DNA of 64,000 bases from Adineta steineri. Taxonomy: Eukaryota > Rotifera > Eurotatoria > Adinetida > Adinetidae. The translations under genes were made by a program, and so were the position numbers. The stretch spans positions 1 through 64,000 of the forward strand of contig CAJNOI010000145.1 of NCBI GenBank assembly GCA_905250115.1. The letters are read 5' to 3'. Positions 1 to 12,266 of the stretch are shown here, one piece after another. Numbering within the stretch: position 1 is the first letter of the stretch; each line of letters begins with the position of its first letter. The notes beneath the pieces are model-generated. The model searched no databases, was not told the DNA's origin, and was given only the letters and a program-made list of their open reading frames with translations.

Positions 1-605
1 AGACTTCGATGTGGTTTGTCCCATTCGATTGTATAAAGGCGAATTGCAGCGCTCTCATCAATTGTTAATCCATCAGGTGGTTGTTCTGGTGTTTCATCTA
101 ATGCTAATTGAGTATAGAATGATATATTATGTAGGAGATCATTGAGAGGAGTACACGCTTTAGAAAGTGGTAATAGAGGCTCTTCAGCGTATCCTAAAAT
201 AGGACTGATTTGTGGTTCAGTATCAGTAATAGCTGTTGTAGCTTTCATATCTTGATCTGCAGTAGTATTTTCTTCGGTTGTTCGAATCTCTGCCACAGCG
301 TTATCAAAATCCTCATCTAATATTTCCTGTTCTCTTTGATGAAGTGCTTCTTCTGCATTCAAATTCAAATTTAATGTGTCCGACGTATGTGATAAATCAT
401 TATTGATCTTATTTCTTTTACTTCGTACATGGTGTCGATAATTTTTTTGTTCATTATTAAATGTAATCGCTGTTAGTTCAGTTTGTGCAGGAATATTTTT
501 ACTTGGCTCTAACTGTTGATAAATTATCCGTTCATCGTTGAATGGATTGATCTCACGACTTGTTTGTATGCGGACATTTCTCGTCTTCTTTGTTTCATTT
601 TCCAT
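1..605 (-). CDS. ADP-ribosyltransferase-family protein, N-terminal part (runs off the window)
   Basis: An open frame of 201 codons runs leftwards from ATG at 605-603 to the window edge without a stop. An in-frame TAG lies two codons upstream of the ATG, which supports this start. The first ~130 residues are polar and low in complexity (Glu/Asn/Thr-rich). The last ~60 contain PLSKACTPLNDLL, then DGLTIDESAAIRLYT and an EWDKPHRSL end. I recognise that pattern as the region just before the catalytic core of NAD:arginine ADP-ribosyltransferases that are abundant in bdelloids. The catalytic R-S-ExE residues would lie beyond the window and are not seen. If the enzyme is intact, it would transfer ADP-ribose from NAD to protein arginine. 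Family assignment is from memory of the conserved block; the open frame is seen directly. Confidence 0.7.
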   Translation of the reverse strand, partial: MENETKKTRNVRIQTSREINPFNDERIIYQQLEPSKNIPAQTELTAITFNNEQKNYRHHVRSKRNKINNDLSHTSDTLNLNLNAEEALHQREQEILDEDFDNAVAEIRTTEENTTADQDMKATTAITDTEPQISPILGYAEEPLLPLSKACTPLNDLLHNISFYTQLALDETPEQPPDGLTIDESAAIRLYTIEWDKPHRS

Positions 606-2475
606 CTTCTATTAAAAAAGAGATAAATTATCTTTTATTAATATTATTACCATTTTTTCCTCTTAGTTTTTATATAAAAATTCAAAACTAAAATTCGAAG
701 TATCAATATCTGAGTTATCTATACACTCTTATCTACTTAAGTATTTAGAATCAATGAATATAAGATTTCTTTATAGTTCAATATTGATTAGGCAATATAA
801 ATATAAAAATATGTGATGTTTATGTATTCAAATGTAAATACTGTTAATATCATCATTTAATAGTTATGCTGTTGTTGAATTCTATATTTTTCATCTATAT
901 ATTGATTATATACTTACTGTTAATAATGTTCTATTAGGAATGGAGTTAAAAACAAAGCACTAAAAGTAGGAACTACTTGTAATCAAATAGAAAAACAATA
1001 ATGAATTATGGACGTTTTTTTTCTGTTTTTATATAGCTATTGACTGCTCATTAAAATATATATCGCATTTTTTTATCGAGAAAAAATAAATCGATGACAC
1101 CAACGTGTCTCTTAACAGCATATTTTTCTCCTCTCACATATAATAAACATATACCTATATGCAATCATTATAAAAAAAGACTAAAACGTGGTATATTAGC
1201 TGTTTCATTTATAATATCATATTATATGTAGATAATTATATACGAGACATGAAAGCATCCATTTTTCCTCTTTCGTTTCACAACAACAAAACATTTTTAA
1301 CGTTTTTTTCATATACAGCGTGAAAATAAGTAAAATATGTATAAACGTATAGTTTTATTTTGTAATAATTAATATTTTATAGATAAAAAAAAAGAATCTT
1401 CATATTTATGTAATAAATAATAAAATATTTTTATTTTTATTATTAATAAGAATAAAATGAGACTAGTAATAAAGAATCCATTTGATTATAAAAATGAAAG
1501 ATATTAAAAGTATGATATTATGATTTAGATATTGATTCTACAGAAAATTTCAATATATTTTTTTTAATTACGAACATTCTGACCAAGATCACTGTGTACT
1601 GATCGTTGTAAATAAATATGCTATTGCGTAGACGTGATATATGTCGTCATTTATTTTCGTTCTTACGAAAGAGAAAAATAATCTTAATTGAAAGTCAAGG
1701 TTATTATTGAAAATTTATCACATTTTTGTAGAACCAGTTTATATCTAAAAAGACATGCAAAGATGAAACCCTGTACGTTACTAATTATATATATATATAT
1801 TAGCTTGGTTTAAATATTAACGAGTTCAATATAAGTTTGAGTAAAATTTAGTTCTCTCAAACATTTTCTTTGTTATTTATATATATAGTAGATTAAAAAA
1901 TGATTCGTTTACCCTGCTTTGTTATTTAGTCAGATACAATAAATTAAAGAAAGTTAAAGATCAAATCTTGTACTTTTAGATTATAAACAAATTGTTTCGT
2001 TTCTTGACCGGAAGAAGACAATATATTTCTTTTTAAAAATTGATTTTTTTATGTAAATTTGAGGATGAGAGTGTGTAGTGGTACAATATTTATTCCATCG
2101 ACATCGTCTCTACTCACTTAAAAATATAATTCTTACATCATCTATATAGTAGACATGTTGTAAGTAAACAAGTAAATTTCATTCACATATTTTAAAATAT
2201 TTAGATTTTAATTAATAATAATTTTTCAAAAATTCAAATTTAAATAAAAGGCAGTGATGCCTTAGAGGGCGCCGTAATTCACTATGAGCAGTCGTGTTGC
2301 TTGTTTATTAGTCCATTTATAATCACTGACAAATGATGTAATAGATTGCTTTCAAAAAATGAGACGGCCACGTCATTGACAGAGTGTCAAAACGTGTCGT
2401 AAATACACAGGACACTGTACTTGTTAATGGCATAATTGTTCAACCAATAGATTTTTTTTTCGTTTTGGCATCGCC
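606..2475. other. Intergenic, AT-rich, no gene seen
   Basis: Between two divergent genes. Homopolymer-rich and stop-dense in all frames. I see no coding exon, RNA gene or telomere-like palindrome here. It should hold the promoters of both flanking genes. Confidence 0.6.
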
Positions 2476-2484
2476 TATATAAGG
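2476..2484 (+). promoter_or_regulatory. TATA box of the endonuclease-like gene
   Basis: TATATAAGG lies 37-45 nt before the ATG at 2521. This implies a very short 5' leader starting near 2505. Confidence 0.55.
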
Positions 2485-2520
2485 CAGATGTGAGCAACTT
2501 GTAATAGTATCATTATTATT

Positions 2521-3693
2521 ATGATAAAAATGCTTTTTATTATATTTTCATTACTAATTATTGCTGTATTAATTGGTTTTCTATTTATTTTTCCTCGTTA
2601 TACTGAAGAAAACGATTTGGCTATGTTGACGAAGTATCAATCTATTAAAGAGGGTCTGTTGTCTGTTATGACATTTAATATTCGATTCGATGGACCCGAG
2701 CGTGATCCAAATAATCATTTTACAAAAAGAATTTTTCGTTTAACGGAAACTATCAAGAAATGGAAACCATCTATTCTAAGTGTACAGGAACCATTTGCCG
2801 ATCAATTACGTCAATGGCACTCTCACTTACCGAAACATTATCAATATATTGGTTACCAACCTGATGATGCTGATAGTAATCTTGTACATCCTTTATCTCA
2901 TATGTATTTTCAAGTTGCTATCTTGTATAATAATCACGTATTAACGCTATTGGAACAAGATTATATCTGGCTATCAAAATCACCACGAATAGTTGGAAGT
3001 AAAGATTGGGATAGTCATGGAGCTCGCACATTGAATATTGCACGATTTAAATTGAATAATGATGATAATTCTACTAACATTCTCGTTTTTAATACTCATT
3101 TAGATGTCAGAAGTGAACAAGCACGTCGAGAACAAGCGAAAATCATTCGATCAACGATAAAGCAATGGCAAGAAAAGTATCCGAAAGCTGTAGTTTTATT
3201 ATTTGGAGATTTTAATTCTGTTCCAAAACAAATAACATATAATATATTGACATCATCACATTTTTTATATGATACTTGGACAGTTGCTAAAACTTCCGGA
3301 TCAATGTGTGTATCCAATACATTTTCCTCAACTTTTCATGGTTGGCTAGGATCAATAGTCAATACTTATGGATTTCAAATTGCACTAACAATACTATATA
3401 CCTTTCATGGATTAGGTGTTAAATTACTGCATGGGGTACCCACAAGTCCTTCATTTATTATCGACGTTTTAAAACAATTATGGAAAGTACGTCGAACGAT
3501 AAATTTATCAGAAATAATTTCACTGTGGTCTTCACATCGATTACATGTTGATTGGATTTTATATCAAGATTCGATGGATCGTAGTCAACATTTACAACCT
3601 CGATTTATAGCTGTAGTAGATATTCGATCGAATAACTATTCTTCCGATCATTTTCCTGTTGTTGCTCTCTTCCAAATTAAAAACGAGTTATAA
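2521..3693 (+). CDS. Membrane-anchored endonuclease/exonuclease/phosphatase (EEP) family protein
   Basis: Intronless 390-residue protein. Residues 1-26 are a hydrophobic anchor or uncleaved signal. An EEP (PF03372-type) fold follows: MTFNIRFD at ~50, SVQEP at ~86 (metal-binding Glu), a HGART element at ~167, NTHLDV at ~191, GDFNS at ~229 (catalytic Asp/Asn) and SSDHFPV at ~374 (terminal catalytic His). About 110 residues separate the GDFN motif from the HVDWIL strand, longer than in compact EEP enzymes; this may be a second helical insertion. The family cleaves phosphodiesters or phosphomonoesters in nucleic acids, inositol phosphates or sphingomyelin; the substrate cannot be read here. A TATA box stands just upstream, and a telomere-like palindrome lies ~50 nt past the stop. 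Catalytic residues appear complete, so it is probably active. Confidence 0.85.
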   Translation: MIKMLFIIFSLLIIAVLIGFLFIFPRYTEENDLAMLTKYQSIKEGLLSVMTFNIRFDGPERDPNNHFTKRIFRLTETIKKWKPSILSVQEPFADQLRQWHSHLPKHYQYIGYQPDDADSNLVHPLSHMYFQVAILYNNHVLTLLEQDYIWLSKSPRIVGSKDWDSHGARTLNIARFKLNNDDNSTNILVFNTHLDVRSEQARREQAKIIRSTIKQWQEKYPKAVVLLFGDFNSVPKQITYNILTSSHFLYDTWTVAKTSGSMCVSNTFSSTFHGWLGSIVNTYGFQIALTILYTFHGLGVKLLHGVPTSPSFIIDVLKQLWKVRRTINLSEIISLWSSHRLHVDWILYQDSMDRSQHLQPRFIAVVDIRSNNYSSDHFPVVALFQIKNEL

Positions 3694-3742
3694 AAATAAT
3701 TTGAATAAAATATTAGAAACTACTGGAAACTAGAATATATCT

Positions 3743-3787
3743 TGAGGGTATGGGTGTGGATAATCTTCTTGTTCACCCACACTCCAA
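3743..3787. repeat. Telomere-like palindrome 1
   Basis: CTTGAGGGTATGGGTGTGG, ~14 nt loop, then CACCCACACTCC. It lies between the 3' ends of two convergent genes. Confidence 0.7.
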
Positions 3788-3824
3788 ATTGATTTACAGT
3801 AAGGTACACGAAAAAATTAAGTAT

Positions 3825-4361
3825 TTATTTAAATATTACAAAACTAGTTGAATCATATGGTTTAAGATCATTCCATACATATGCAGTCATAAGCATATCA
3901 TCTACTTTTTTTGTTCCCATTGGTGTACCACCAAGTGATCGATAAAATTGATGTGTATGTTCTCTATCAACTCCCCATACAACAAAATTTTTTGGATGAA
4001 ATCTTTTAAGTATTTCATTCCAAATAATTTTCCATAATTCTCTACCAATTCCACGATGTTGATATTCTTTTTGAACACATATGGTTCCAACTTCACAGTC
4101 ATATATTTAATCATTGACTATTCGACTATGTTCAAGTGTTTTTCGACCAGAACACCATCCAATTATGTTCTTCTTCTCATTCTCAGCAACATAAAAAAGA
4201 TATGAGGAATCTTTCTCAAATCCTGTTGACCATCGTTCCAATCGTTGTTGTACTATATCTTCAGTTGATGAACTTTCTATGGCATCATCTAATAATTTGG
4301 ACGTGATAAGAAGATCATCTACGATAGGCCTTCGAATTATTATTTTCTCTAATGTCGACAT
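3825..4361 (-). pseudogene. GNAT N-acetyltransferase interrupted by one in-frame stop
   Basis: One frame of 179 codons runs from ATG at 4361 to TAA at 3825-3827. It is broken only by TAA at 4107-4109 (codon 85). Protein homology continues in the same frame on both sides: NIIGWCSGRK and HSRIVND before the stop, IYDCEVGTICVQKEYQHRGIG after it. The latter holds the acetyl-CoA-binding Q-x-x-G-x-G loop of GNAT enzymes (~residues 100-105). The GNAT fold therefore spans the stop, and the 84-residue product alone would lack the cofactor site. The rest is intact, so the lesion is recent, a sequencing error, an allelic difference, or read through. The family acetylates amines from small molecules to proteins; the substrate is unknown. 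A TATA-like box lies ~40 nt upstream. Confidence 0.85.
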
Positions 4362-4396
4362 GTTGATTATTCTGTAGTGTTCTTTGAAAGATGACG

Positions 4397-4406
4397 TATT
4401 TATATA
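4397..4406 (-). promoter_or_regulatory. TATA-like box of the GNAT gene
   Basis: On the minus strand a TATATAAATA element lies ~36-45 nt upstream of the ATG at 4361. Spacing resembles the TATA box at 2476. Confidence 0.4.
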
Positions 4407-4877
4407 TGCCGATATTAGCTACGTGTTACTTCTATCACGTCATCATCAGCGATAAATGACTCACGATAACGTATTCTTATTGTTCGTTCTACTTCCAATG
4501 TAAATTGGCACCATCGAAGGATGATGAAATGAAACGACTGACTTACTGAGGATATTTTCAGTGTAGTAATATTTTTAATTTGAAAATAAAACTATCGTAC
4601 TTAATTAAATCATGATCTTTTTTGTTTTATTGACTTCATTCTCTGTAGGCATTCAATCGAACTAGATTTTAATTATGTTATTAATATACTCTCTCAAATG
4701 CTATTCATGTTGATCAAATCTACATTTATCTCACGAAACTTCATTACCGTCAAAATAGATGACACTGTCTGACGTGGCACTCACACAAGTATGATTGATT
4801 GTATTTCTGATCCTCTTACTTATAATGGACTTGTATGTTACTGTTGTTATTTTTCACATAATAATCTTATGCCTGAT

Positions 4878-5006
4878 CTTGAGAGTGTGGGTGTCTTCTT
4901 CTTTCATATACCCACACCCACACCCACACCCACACCCACACCCACACCCACACCCACACCCACACCCACACCCACACCCACACCCACACCCACACCCACA
5001 CCCTCG
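4878..5006. repeat. Telomere-like palindrome 2 with a perfect (CCCACA)n array
   Basis: A short G arm (CTTGAGAGTGTGGGTG) and ~17 nt loop are followed by about 15 uninterrupted CCCACA units (4911-5003), ending CCCTCGA. CCCACA is the complement of TGTGGG. The apparent Pro/Thr open frames over it are by-products of the repeat. Confidence 0.9.
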
Positions 5007-6927
5007 ATAATTATACAACTGTTCCATGTTGATTTAAATGAAAAATGTTAACGAAAAGTTAATGTTCAACAGTTGAAAGAATACCGTAACATTTTACTAA
5101 ATGGTATAAATACAGCAGTGGGACAAACCACTAACATAGGAACCCATCTTTTTGAATATAGCAAAGACCATTGAAAAAAGTCAATTAGAATTTAGTAAAG
5201 GCATTCTTGTAGAGCTTTTCAAGGCGTATCTTTTAAAAAAAGAGTCAAGGTTCTCTCATTTACCTATGCTGAGATATGTGCAAAATACAAAATGTCGCAA
5301 AACTTTTGGAATACTCGGTATATTGAAATCGACTATACATCATGTAATAAATATTATATATAGGTTTACTTTGTCTTAGGTAAGGATAGATTTTGATAAA
5401 CTCTTGTTGGATTTTTATAATTTCCAACTTAGAAATTCCAAATGCAAATTGTTTTTTCTCATTTCATGATCAATATTGTATTACATGTTAAAAGATAAAC
5501 TTTTCAACTACCGTTTTGTAATTCATTTTCGCTATTTGTTAAAGGTCTTCTTCTTTATCGTAGATAAAATGTAATAGATACCTGTCGTCAAGTTGGAAAA
5601 AAACCTAGAGATTCCAATTACGGAAGTAAAATAAAAAGATAAAGAGAAACTGTATATAAGAAGATGATTGTTATTTAGTCTTTCATATTTTTTCATAACA
5701 AAGACGACATACTAGTACACAATTAAAGGTAAGGAAGTTATTTCATAAAAGTCATAGGAAAAGGTTTAAAATACTGAAGATCTGTAAAACAAAAAATAAG
5801 CAGAATTGAACCATGTTTGAGAGGATTATACAAATTATATTACTTGATTTTATTTCGATTGTGATCGCTAATTATTTTACAAAAAAATTGTTGACAAAGT
5901 ATTCTATAGAATGTAAGATCTTTGCTAAATCAAGGATCCATTCTTAAGTAGATAAATCAATGAAGTATTACTATCCCCCATAGGTCTGTCAAATGAAATA
6001 ATAAATGTTTGTGTATAATATAAATGTAACTAAGACAAGTTATGTAATCATTGAATGAATGAATTTCTAAAATAAATTAGAAAGTTATTTGAGTAATTTT
6101 ATCAGTGTACTAGATCGTAGGATCACATCTTGATGATAGGTATAAATGTGAGTATGGTTAAGTTCCGTTTTCTATACTGACCCTTTAAGGATTGGGAATA
6201 AAACACTTTTTTCATTACAATTTTGATTCAAAAACATTATTATAAAGCCACCGACAACTGAGAAATAGTTATCAAGATCATCCTCGATGATGGCGTGATG
6301 TTATATTTATGATTGTACGATCATCGTTCGATGTTGTTCAACATATAGCGTGACCACATGGTCACACATATATATGTATACACTATACGCTGAATGAGGA
6401 TTACTATTATTCGCTCTCTTCTCCTCTTCCCTTTCTTTTTCGTTAGCTGTTCTCTTTCGTTTCTCTGCTTCTAAAACAAACAATATCAAGAGAGTTAACA
6501 GAGGTGTCTCTAGAATCGAAGACTCTGCCTTTAAGAAACAAACAATTTCTCTAGAGTAAAAAAAACGGAAGAGTGAAGGTAAATCAATCAAAAAACAGAC
6601 TGATCTTCTACCGTAGAAGTATAAAAGTTAATATGACAATATAATCACCATTCTCATTTCGCATTCAATGTTAATACGAGGATATGATATCTAAGTTCTA
6701 ACAAGCCTGTAGATTAGCTTAGATATCTGTGAATGAAAAACAATGTTAAGATCTTTGAATAGCATTAATTAATTCAGAAATCATAAAATCATCTGTTCAT
6801 TCTTATACAGACTTCACGAAACGTATCTCTTATTTTCTATATAATGAATTTACTTTCATATATTGGATATTTGAATCTTTTTTTTGTTTTTATTTCAGTT
6901 GCATAGGAAAGGAATACACTAAATTCA
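5007..6927. other. Intergenic, no gene seen
   Basis: AT-rich. Short open frames here (for example around 5152-5379 and 6307-6591) are low in complexity and show no family motif or splice context. A pyrimidine-rich run ending in AG at 6898 could be the 3' end of a 5'-UTR intron of the next gene. Confidence 0.5.
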
Positions 6928-9900
6928 ATGCTTAGTTTACATCTGATATGTTTAATTCTTTCCTATCAGTCATTAAAAATAATGGCTATGGAACATATAA
7001 TTACAATGGCCACATTGGGACGACCATTTCAATTGGGTATGCTCTATGATGTTCGTAGTGACAAACTGATCACTAACGTAACTCTGTGGGCTCCACGGAT
7101 CTTGGAGGACCACACAAATATATATAAACAATCGTATGCTGACTATGAAATCATTACTGAAGATTCATTTCAAGACAAAGCACGGGCTTTAGGAGTTAAA
7201 CCTAATTTAAAATTAAGTCTACTCAGTGGCCTATTCAATGTTTCAGGCTCTGCAGAGTATGCTGACGACTATCAAAAAACAAACCTTAACGCTCGTGTGA
7301 CACTAAAATATTCAATCACAACACATTTTCAACAGTTAACAATGAAACATCTTGGTAAAGACAATCTAGATCATCCAAGTTTACGTAATAAAAATCTTGC
7401 AACACATGTTGTTACTGATGTTCTGTATGGAACTGAAGCATTTTTTGTGTTTGATCGTACAATATCGAATGGTAAATTTAAAAACGAAATTAGCGGTAAA
7501 TTAAAAGCGATAATTGATAATCTAATTTTTAAAGCCGACGAAGGGGCTAAATTAAAGTTGACTAACGAAGAAAACAAAATCGTTAATAAGTGGAATTGTA
7601 GATTTTATGGAGATTTTCATTTGAACCAAACTCAAATTAATCTTATTGAAGCTGTCAAAATTTATCGTGGATTATCATCATTGTTAGGCGTAAATAACGA
7701 AAAAGCCGTACCAAAAGAAGTCTGGCTACATCCATTAAGTCCTTTGGGTAATAACCTAACGAAAATTGTTCGACAAATTTCATCCAGTCTAATAGATCAC
7801 ACAATAAAGGTGATTGAAGATCTTCGTTACTTGGAATTAAGATCATTGGATTTATCAACAAGCAAGATATTTACACATCTTGATTATATGGAAACACATT
7901 TATCGAATTTTACCGAGCAATTATCGAAAATGCGACATGTTTTGAGAAAAAAGATTGCATTGACTCTACCGGCACAACGTGGAAACACTAATATGCTAGA
8001 AACCTTTTTATTAAGTGTTTCTAAAGAAGTTGATTCGTCACCATTTAGTCGGCGACCATTAAAATCATGGCTCAAAGAAAAGGAAGCAGAAATCACAATA
8101 ATTACGAAGTGGATTCAAAATCTATCCGAAGATAAAAGCTTAGATATTCTAATTAAATCATCGTCATTAGATGAAGTCATTAATGATACTAGATATGATT
8201 ATATTTTCTGTCTTTCTTTGTGTCTCGTTGAACACAGTGATCTTCAAATTATTGATATGAAGAAGTATTTACATAATATGGAGAATTATTTACATAATAA
8301 GAAGAATTTTAAGTCGTCGACTATTCGTAAAAAACACAAAACGTGGTTTGAAAATACTCATAATATGAAAATATTTGATAAAAGTGTGCAACAATTCAAA
8401 GAATTTGCTCAAGGAAACAATATTAAAAATTCAAGAATAAAATTTATTGTTAATGAAAAATATGCAGTGAATCATAATAAAACTGTTAAACTCATTCTCT
8501 ACAATAATGGATTAGAAATAAGTGGCTTTATTATGCCAAGTAAACCAGCTGCACCATATGCAATATCTATTACAGACAATAGTGTAACATTAACATGGAC
8601 AGATGAAAGTAGTGGAAGTGAAAATGTGCAAAATTACAAAGTTATGTATCAGAAATATCATGGTAAAAATCAAAGTAAGGAAGACGAACAATGGTCTGAA
8701 GAGTACACAAATGGTAATTACAAAAACATAACCATTTCGAATCTGCCATCAAGCACGAAATTTATATTCAAAGTACAAGCTATAACTGCAATTGGACTTA
8801 GTGCAATCAGTGCACGTAGTGAACCCATGGAAACATTTGCAAATAACGAAAGTAAAAGTGGTACGTTGATGTGTTTTCTCTTCTTTATTAGAGAGCTTTG
8901 TTACTTTTCCGTCTAAGATCATCAAGTTATTGCTCTAACTGATTTTTAATCTCTTTATCGAGCGACACTCATGGAGGTTATATAAAACTGATCAGTCATA
9001 GAATTAATCGTGTCAGAATGTAGATAAAATTGGCGACGGATTTGAATAACGATGGGATAGTGTGTTTTAGCTACAAATTATTATAGTGATCATATTTCTG
9101 CTGAAGGAATCATCATATGATTTTGAGTCGTATAGATTTGCTTGTAACGATTACATAAGTGGAATCGAAATAAAATATGCAGGTTGTTATATTGAATCTC
9201 AAAAGACACTATCTAATGATGATTGATAATGTGTAAAATCGTGTGACATCGAGTATATCATTATCACAGTTGACTTTTGGACAGGGAAGTACAACTTATT
9301 ATATAAACGCGAAGCAAAGAAAGAATGGACGTTAAAATATCGGAGTGTTTAGCTTGAAGATGAGAATGTGAAAGAAGGTATGAATGATATAAAATCTTCA
9401 CATCATCAACCATTTGTTCAGAAGAGATCTAATGAAAAATTCAGCCTAAAATGACTTAGCTTGCATTTTTTATTGTAATTCAAATAATCCCACTGTGACT
9501 ATTATATCTCGAAAAAGTCATAGACGATACCACACAAATTAATCTTAATGGGAAATTCGAATGTTTCCACATAGTCAATGCTATCTGACTAGTAAATTAA
9601 AACTCGTAAATAACGTATGTAAATCTGTACAAAATTTGTCAGATTATGTATGACATATATTTATTTACGATACGGTTGAAACGGTGATTCCATCCTGATT
9701 AATTCTTTACTTGTGGACAAACACATTATCCCTGGATATAGTAATACAATAAAAGAAAAGTTGTCAGCCATTATAAGCTATACGGATATGCCTTAAGTGA
9801 TCGCTAAATGAAATGACATTGTTTTTGAAGTCATCGTTTGAAAATTTTATGGTAGAATATTTCTCCTATGCTTTGTGATAATTTTCTAGCTTTTTTCAAA

Positions 9901-11169
9901 TTTCGAGATTTTATCTTTCGAAATTTTTGTTTTCAAGATTTTGAAGGTAATCCGAATCGGCTGATGAACCAACAGCATAATCAATCTTTTTCTCGTTCAT
10001 CTCCTAATGATTCTTTCGTACGACAGTCATTAGCTGTTCAAGAGCGATTAATGAACATATCAGCTATTACTCATAAACTTGCTATTGTACCACCTGGTTC
10101 ACCAGCTGAAAATGTTTCCATAATTCAGCCAGGAACGCCGGCAATCTTTCATCTAGACAACAGGACGGCGTATGTTCCAAGGTATAAGACATCTCTTCCA
10201 ACTTTATCTAAAGGTCCTGATTCATCTAACGTTGAATTTTCAACTGTCTATCATCCAGAATTCGGAGCACTTGTTATGGAACCGTTTATCGAGAATCTTT
10301 ATAACATAAGCAATTATGGAAATTATAAAGTAACAATATATTCTGAAGATTCACAGCACATTATCGCTGAAACGATGATAGGTCTTGTACCGGAAATAGA
10401 AATATCCGTTCCAAAACAATTTATCATTCGTGATTCTATTAATAACTTGATAGTGAATGGAATTGTCACAATAAAACTTGTGGGAGGTGGTGCAGTAGCT
10501 TTCAACGGTACAACAGATCAAAGTGGTATGATTAATTTACCAGATACTCTGGCTGATGGTACTTATGAAGTTGAAATTTATTCTCCAAATAAACCAACTC
10601 TTCAACAGTTAAAATTCTTTATGGTGACATATCAAAATCGCAGACAAGAAAAAAACTTTTCTTTTCTCGGAAGAAGTAATCTCAAGCCAAATGAAATAGA
10701 AATTATACTTAGATGGGCTGCGGAACCTAGAGATTTGGATTCTCATCTATATTCATCTGACGGAAAGCATATCTATTTTAGCAATAAAAATGAAAAAAAT
10801 ATGGCATTGGACTGCGATGTTCTATACGGCTATGGTCCCGAAACCACTAGATTCACTATTCAACCAAATCTGACATATATTTACGTAGTTCATCGCTTTT
10901 CGGACGAACCTATATTGACCAAGTCGAAAGCAGAACTTACATTTAATATCGACACAAAAACTACACATATAAACAAGATTGGAAGACACGATAAATTGGT
11001 CAATGGTGAAATTTATAAGATTCCAGAGCTAACACGCCCTGAAGCTAGATTCTGGATTGTATGTATGATTGATGGTTCAACAAAACAAATAAAATTCTTT
11101 GAAAATGTGTTCGAAGACCATAATGATTACATAACAAATGAAATCGATATGAAATATTACACAGAATAG
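6928..11169 (+). CDS. Stonustoxin-like (SNTX/MACPF-type) protein with FN3 and DUF2135-like C-terminus, two exons
   Basis: Exon 1 is 6928-8860 and exon 2 is 9938-11169. Donor GTACGT at 8861 and acceptor TTTTCAAG ending at 9937 match in phase 1, giving 1054 residues. Exon 1 starts with the block typical of stonustoxin/neoverrucotoxin-type proteins (TMATLGRPFQLGMLYD at ~26-41), whose N-terminal domain has a MACPF/CDC pore-forming fold. Helical and thioredoxin-like parts of that family follow, then a fibronectin type III domain (~538-634). Exon 2 adds a linker, an Ig-like segment (~810-860) and a block with DLDSHL (~910) and YGYGPET that resembles DUF2135/YfaP. No clear signal peptide is visible; the Met in AMEHIITM is an alternative start. 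In other animals such proteins without signal peptides are common, so a toxic role must not be assumed. The 1,077-nt intron is long for the window: these could instead be two genes. Family calls are from memory. Confidence 0.65.
8861..9937 (+). other. Proposed intron of the SNTX-like gene
   Basis: GTACGT donor and TTTTCAAG acceptor, phase 1. No coding signal inside. If it is not an intron, the first gene ends at a TAA at 8914-8916 after 18 extra residues, and the downstream gene lacks a clear start. Confidence 0.55.
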
Positions 11170-11345
11170 CATGTTCTTTTTAAATTATGTTTGTCTAAGT
11201 TTTCTGTTATAAGCACTTTCATATGCATACCGTGCACTGACTTATATCAGTTTGATTTTGTAATACGCTAGTGATTCGTTTCAATAATAATGCTATTCAA
11301 AAGATAACAGAGGGTGTTCAGCTAATATTAATCGCAAGCAAAGCT

Positions 11346-11497
11346 AAGGGTGTGGGTGTGGGTGTGGGTGACTATGGGTATGGGTGACTGTGAGTATGGG
11401 TGTGGGTGCGCGCGTACTTGTAATAACACTTTCTGTTGACACCTAGATCCACACTCACACCTACACTCACATCCACACCCACACCCACACCTTCAAG
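11346..11497. repeat. Telomere-like palindrome 3 (long, degenerate)
   Basis: G arm ~65 nt (GGGTGTGGGTGTGGGTG then variants), ~35 nt loop, C arm ~60 nt ending CACCCACACCTTCAAG. It starts ~180 nt past the stop of the SNTX-like gene. Four GGG runs in the G arm could form a G-quadruplex. Confidence 0.85.
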
Positions 11498-12266
11498 ATT
11501 CAATATCTAGAGTAAGGAACATTCTTTTTAGCTAAGACTTATCTTTCAGCAAAATTTCAGATCGAAACCCTAAAATTTGATTTGTTTCGGTGAATACCAA
11601 GAAATGGATCAAAAATTTAGTAAAACGACAATACTTTTCGAAGAAAGAGTCATGGGAAGATATCGTTTTACGCTTTTTATTATCTTAATATACCCGATCG
11701 AATGAGATACCAATGAATTAAAATGGAGGGTATCAGCTGAAAACTTTCCCTCGTGAGTCACCTGTTATTTCTGTCGATAGCGAAATACACCAACGAATGT
11801 ATTAGTAGATGATATTTTAAGTTGGTTTATTGGTAATTTTTTTTCATTCGCTCGACTATTAATAGAACTAGAGAGACAGAAAAGAAGCGAGTGGTGTGCA
11901 GAGCTGTTTTCTAAGAAAATCGAATCATATTGAATGTATTAAAAAAAGAGATGCCTTATCATTGAGGGTCTGCAATTATCAGTAGTGTAAGATGTACAAG
12001 ATTCGTACACTGCTATTCTATGGTAGAATCTGGACTCAGTTTGAAGATTCATACGAAATGGAGGCATACAGGAATGTAATTCTATCACAAATTCAATTAG
12101 TCATAAAGCAATTTAATATCTTATATTTGCTATTCAAATTGCTTTTTACACTTTTTTTGATTGATGATTAAGGGGATTTAAAAAATTTGATTTCAATTCA
12201 TTTTCAAGTATATATTAAGTCCCAACGTTAACATTAATACAATAATTTAAAAAATCAAAATCAACA

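Noticed and set aside
4911..5003. CRISPR-like array
   Set aside because: Simple hexamer repeat without spacers, in a eukaryotic context.
4791..5051. Open frames reading (Pro-Thr)n and (Pro-His)n
   Set aside because: Translations of the CCCACA array in two phases; no gene context.
5152..5379. 75-codon plus-strand frame
   Set aside because: No ATG at its start, no motif, and surrounded by stop-dense AT-rich DNA.
6307..6591. Minus-strand frame with a Lys/Arg/Glu-rich stretch
   Set aside because: Low complexity over a purine/pyrimidine-biased run; no domain, no splice or promoter support.
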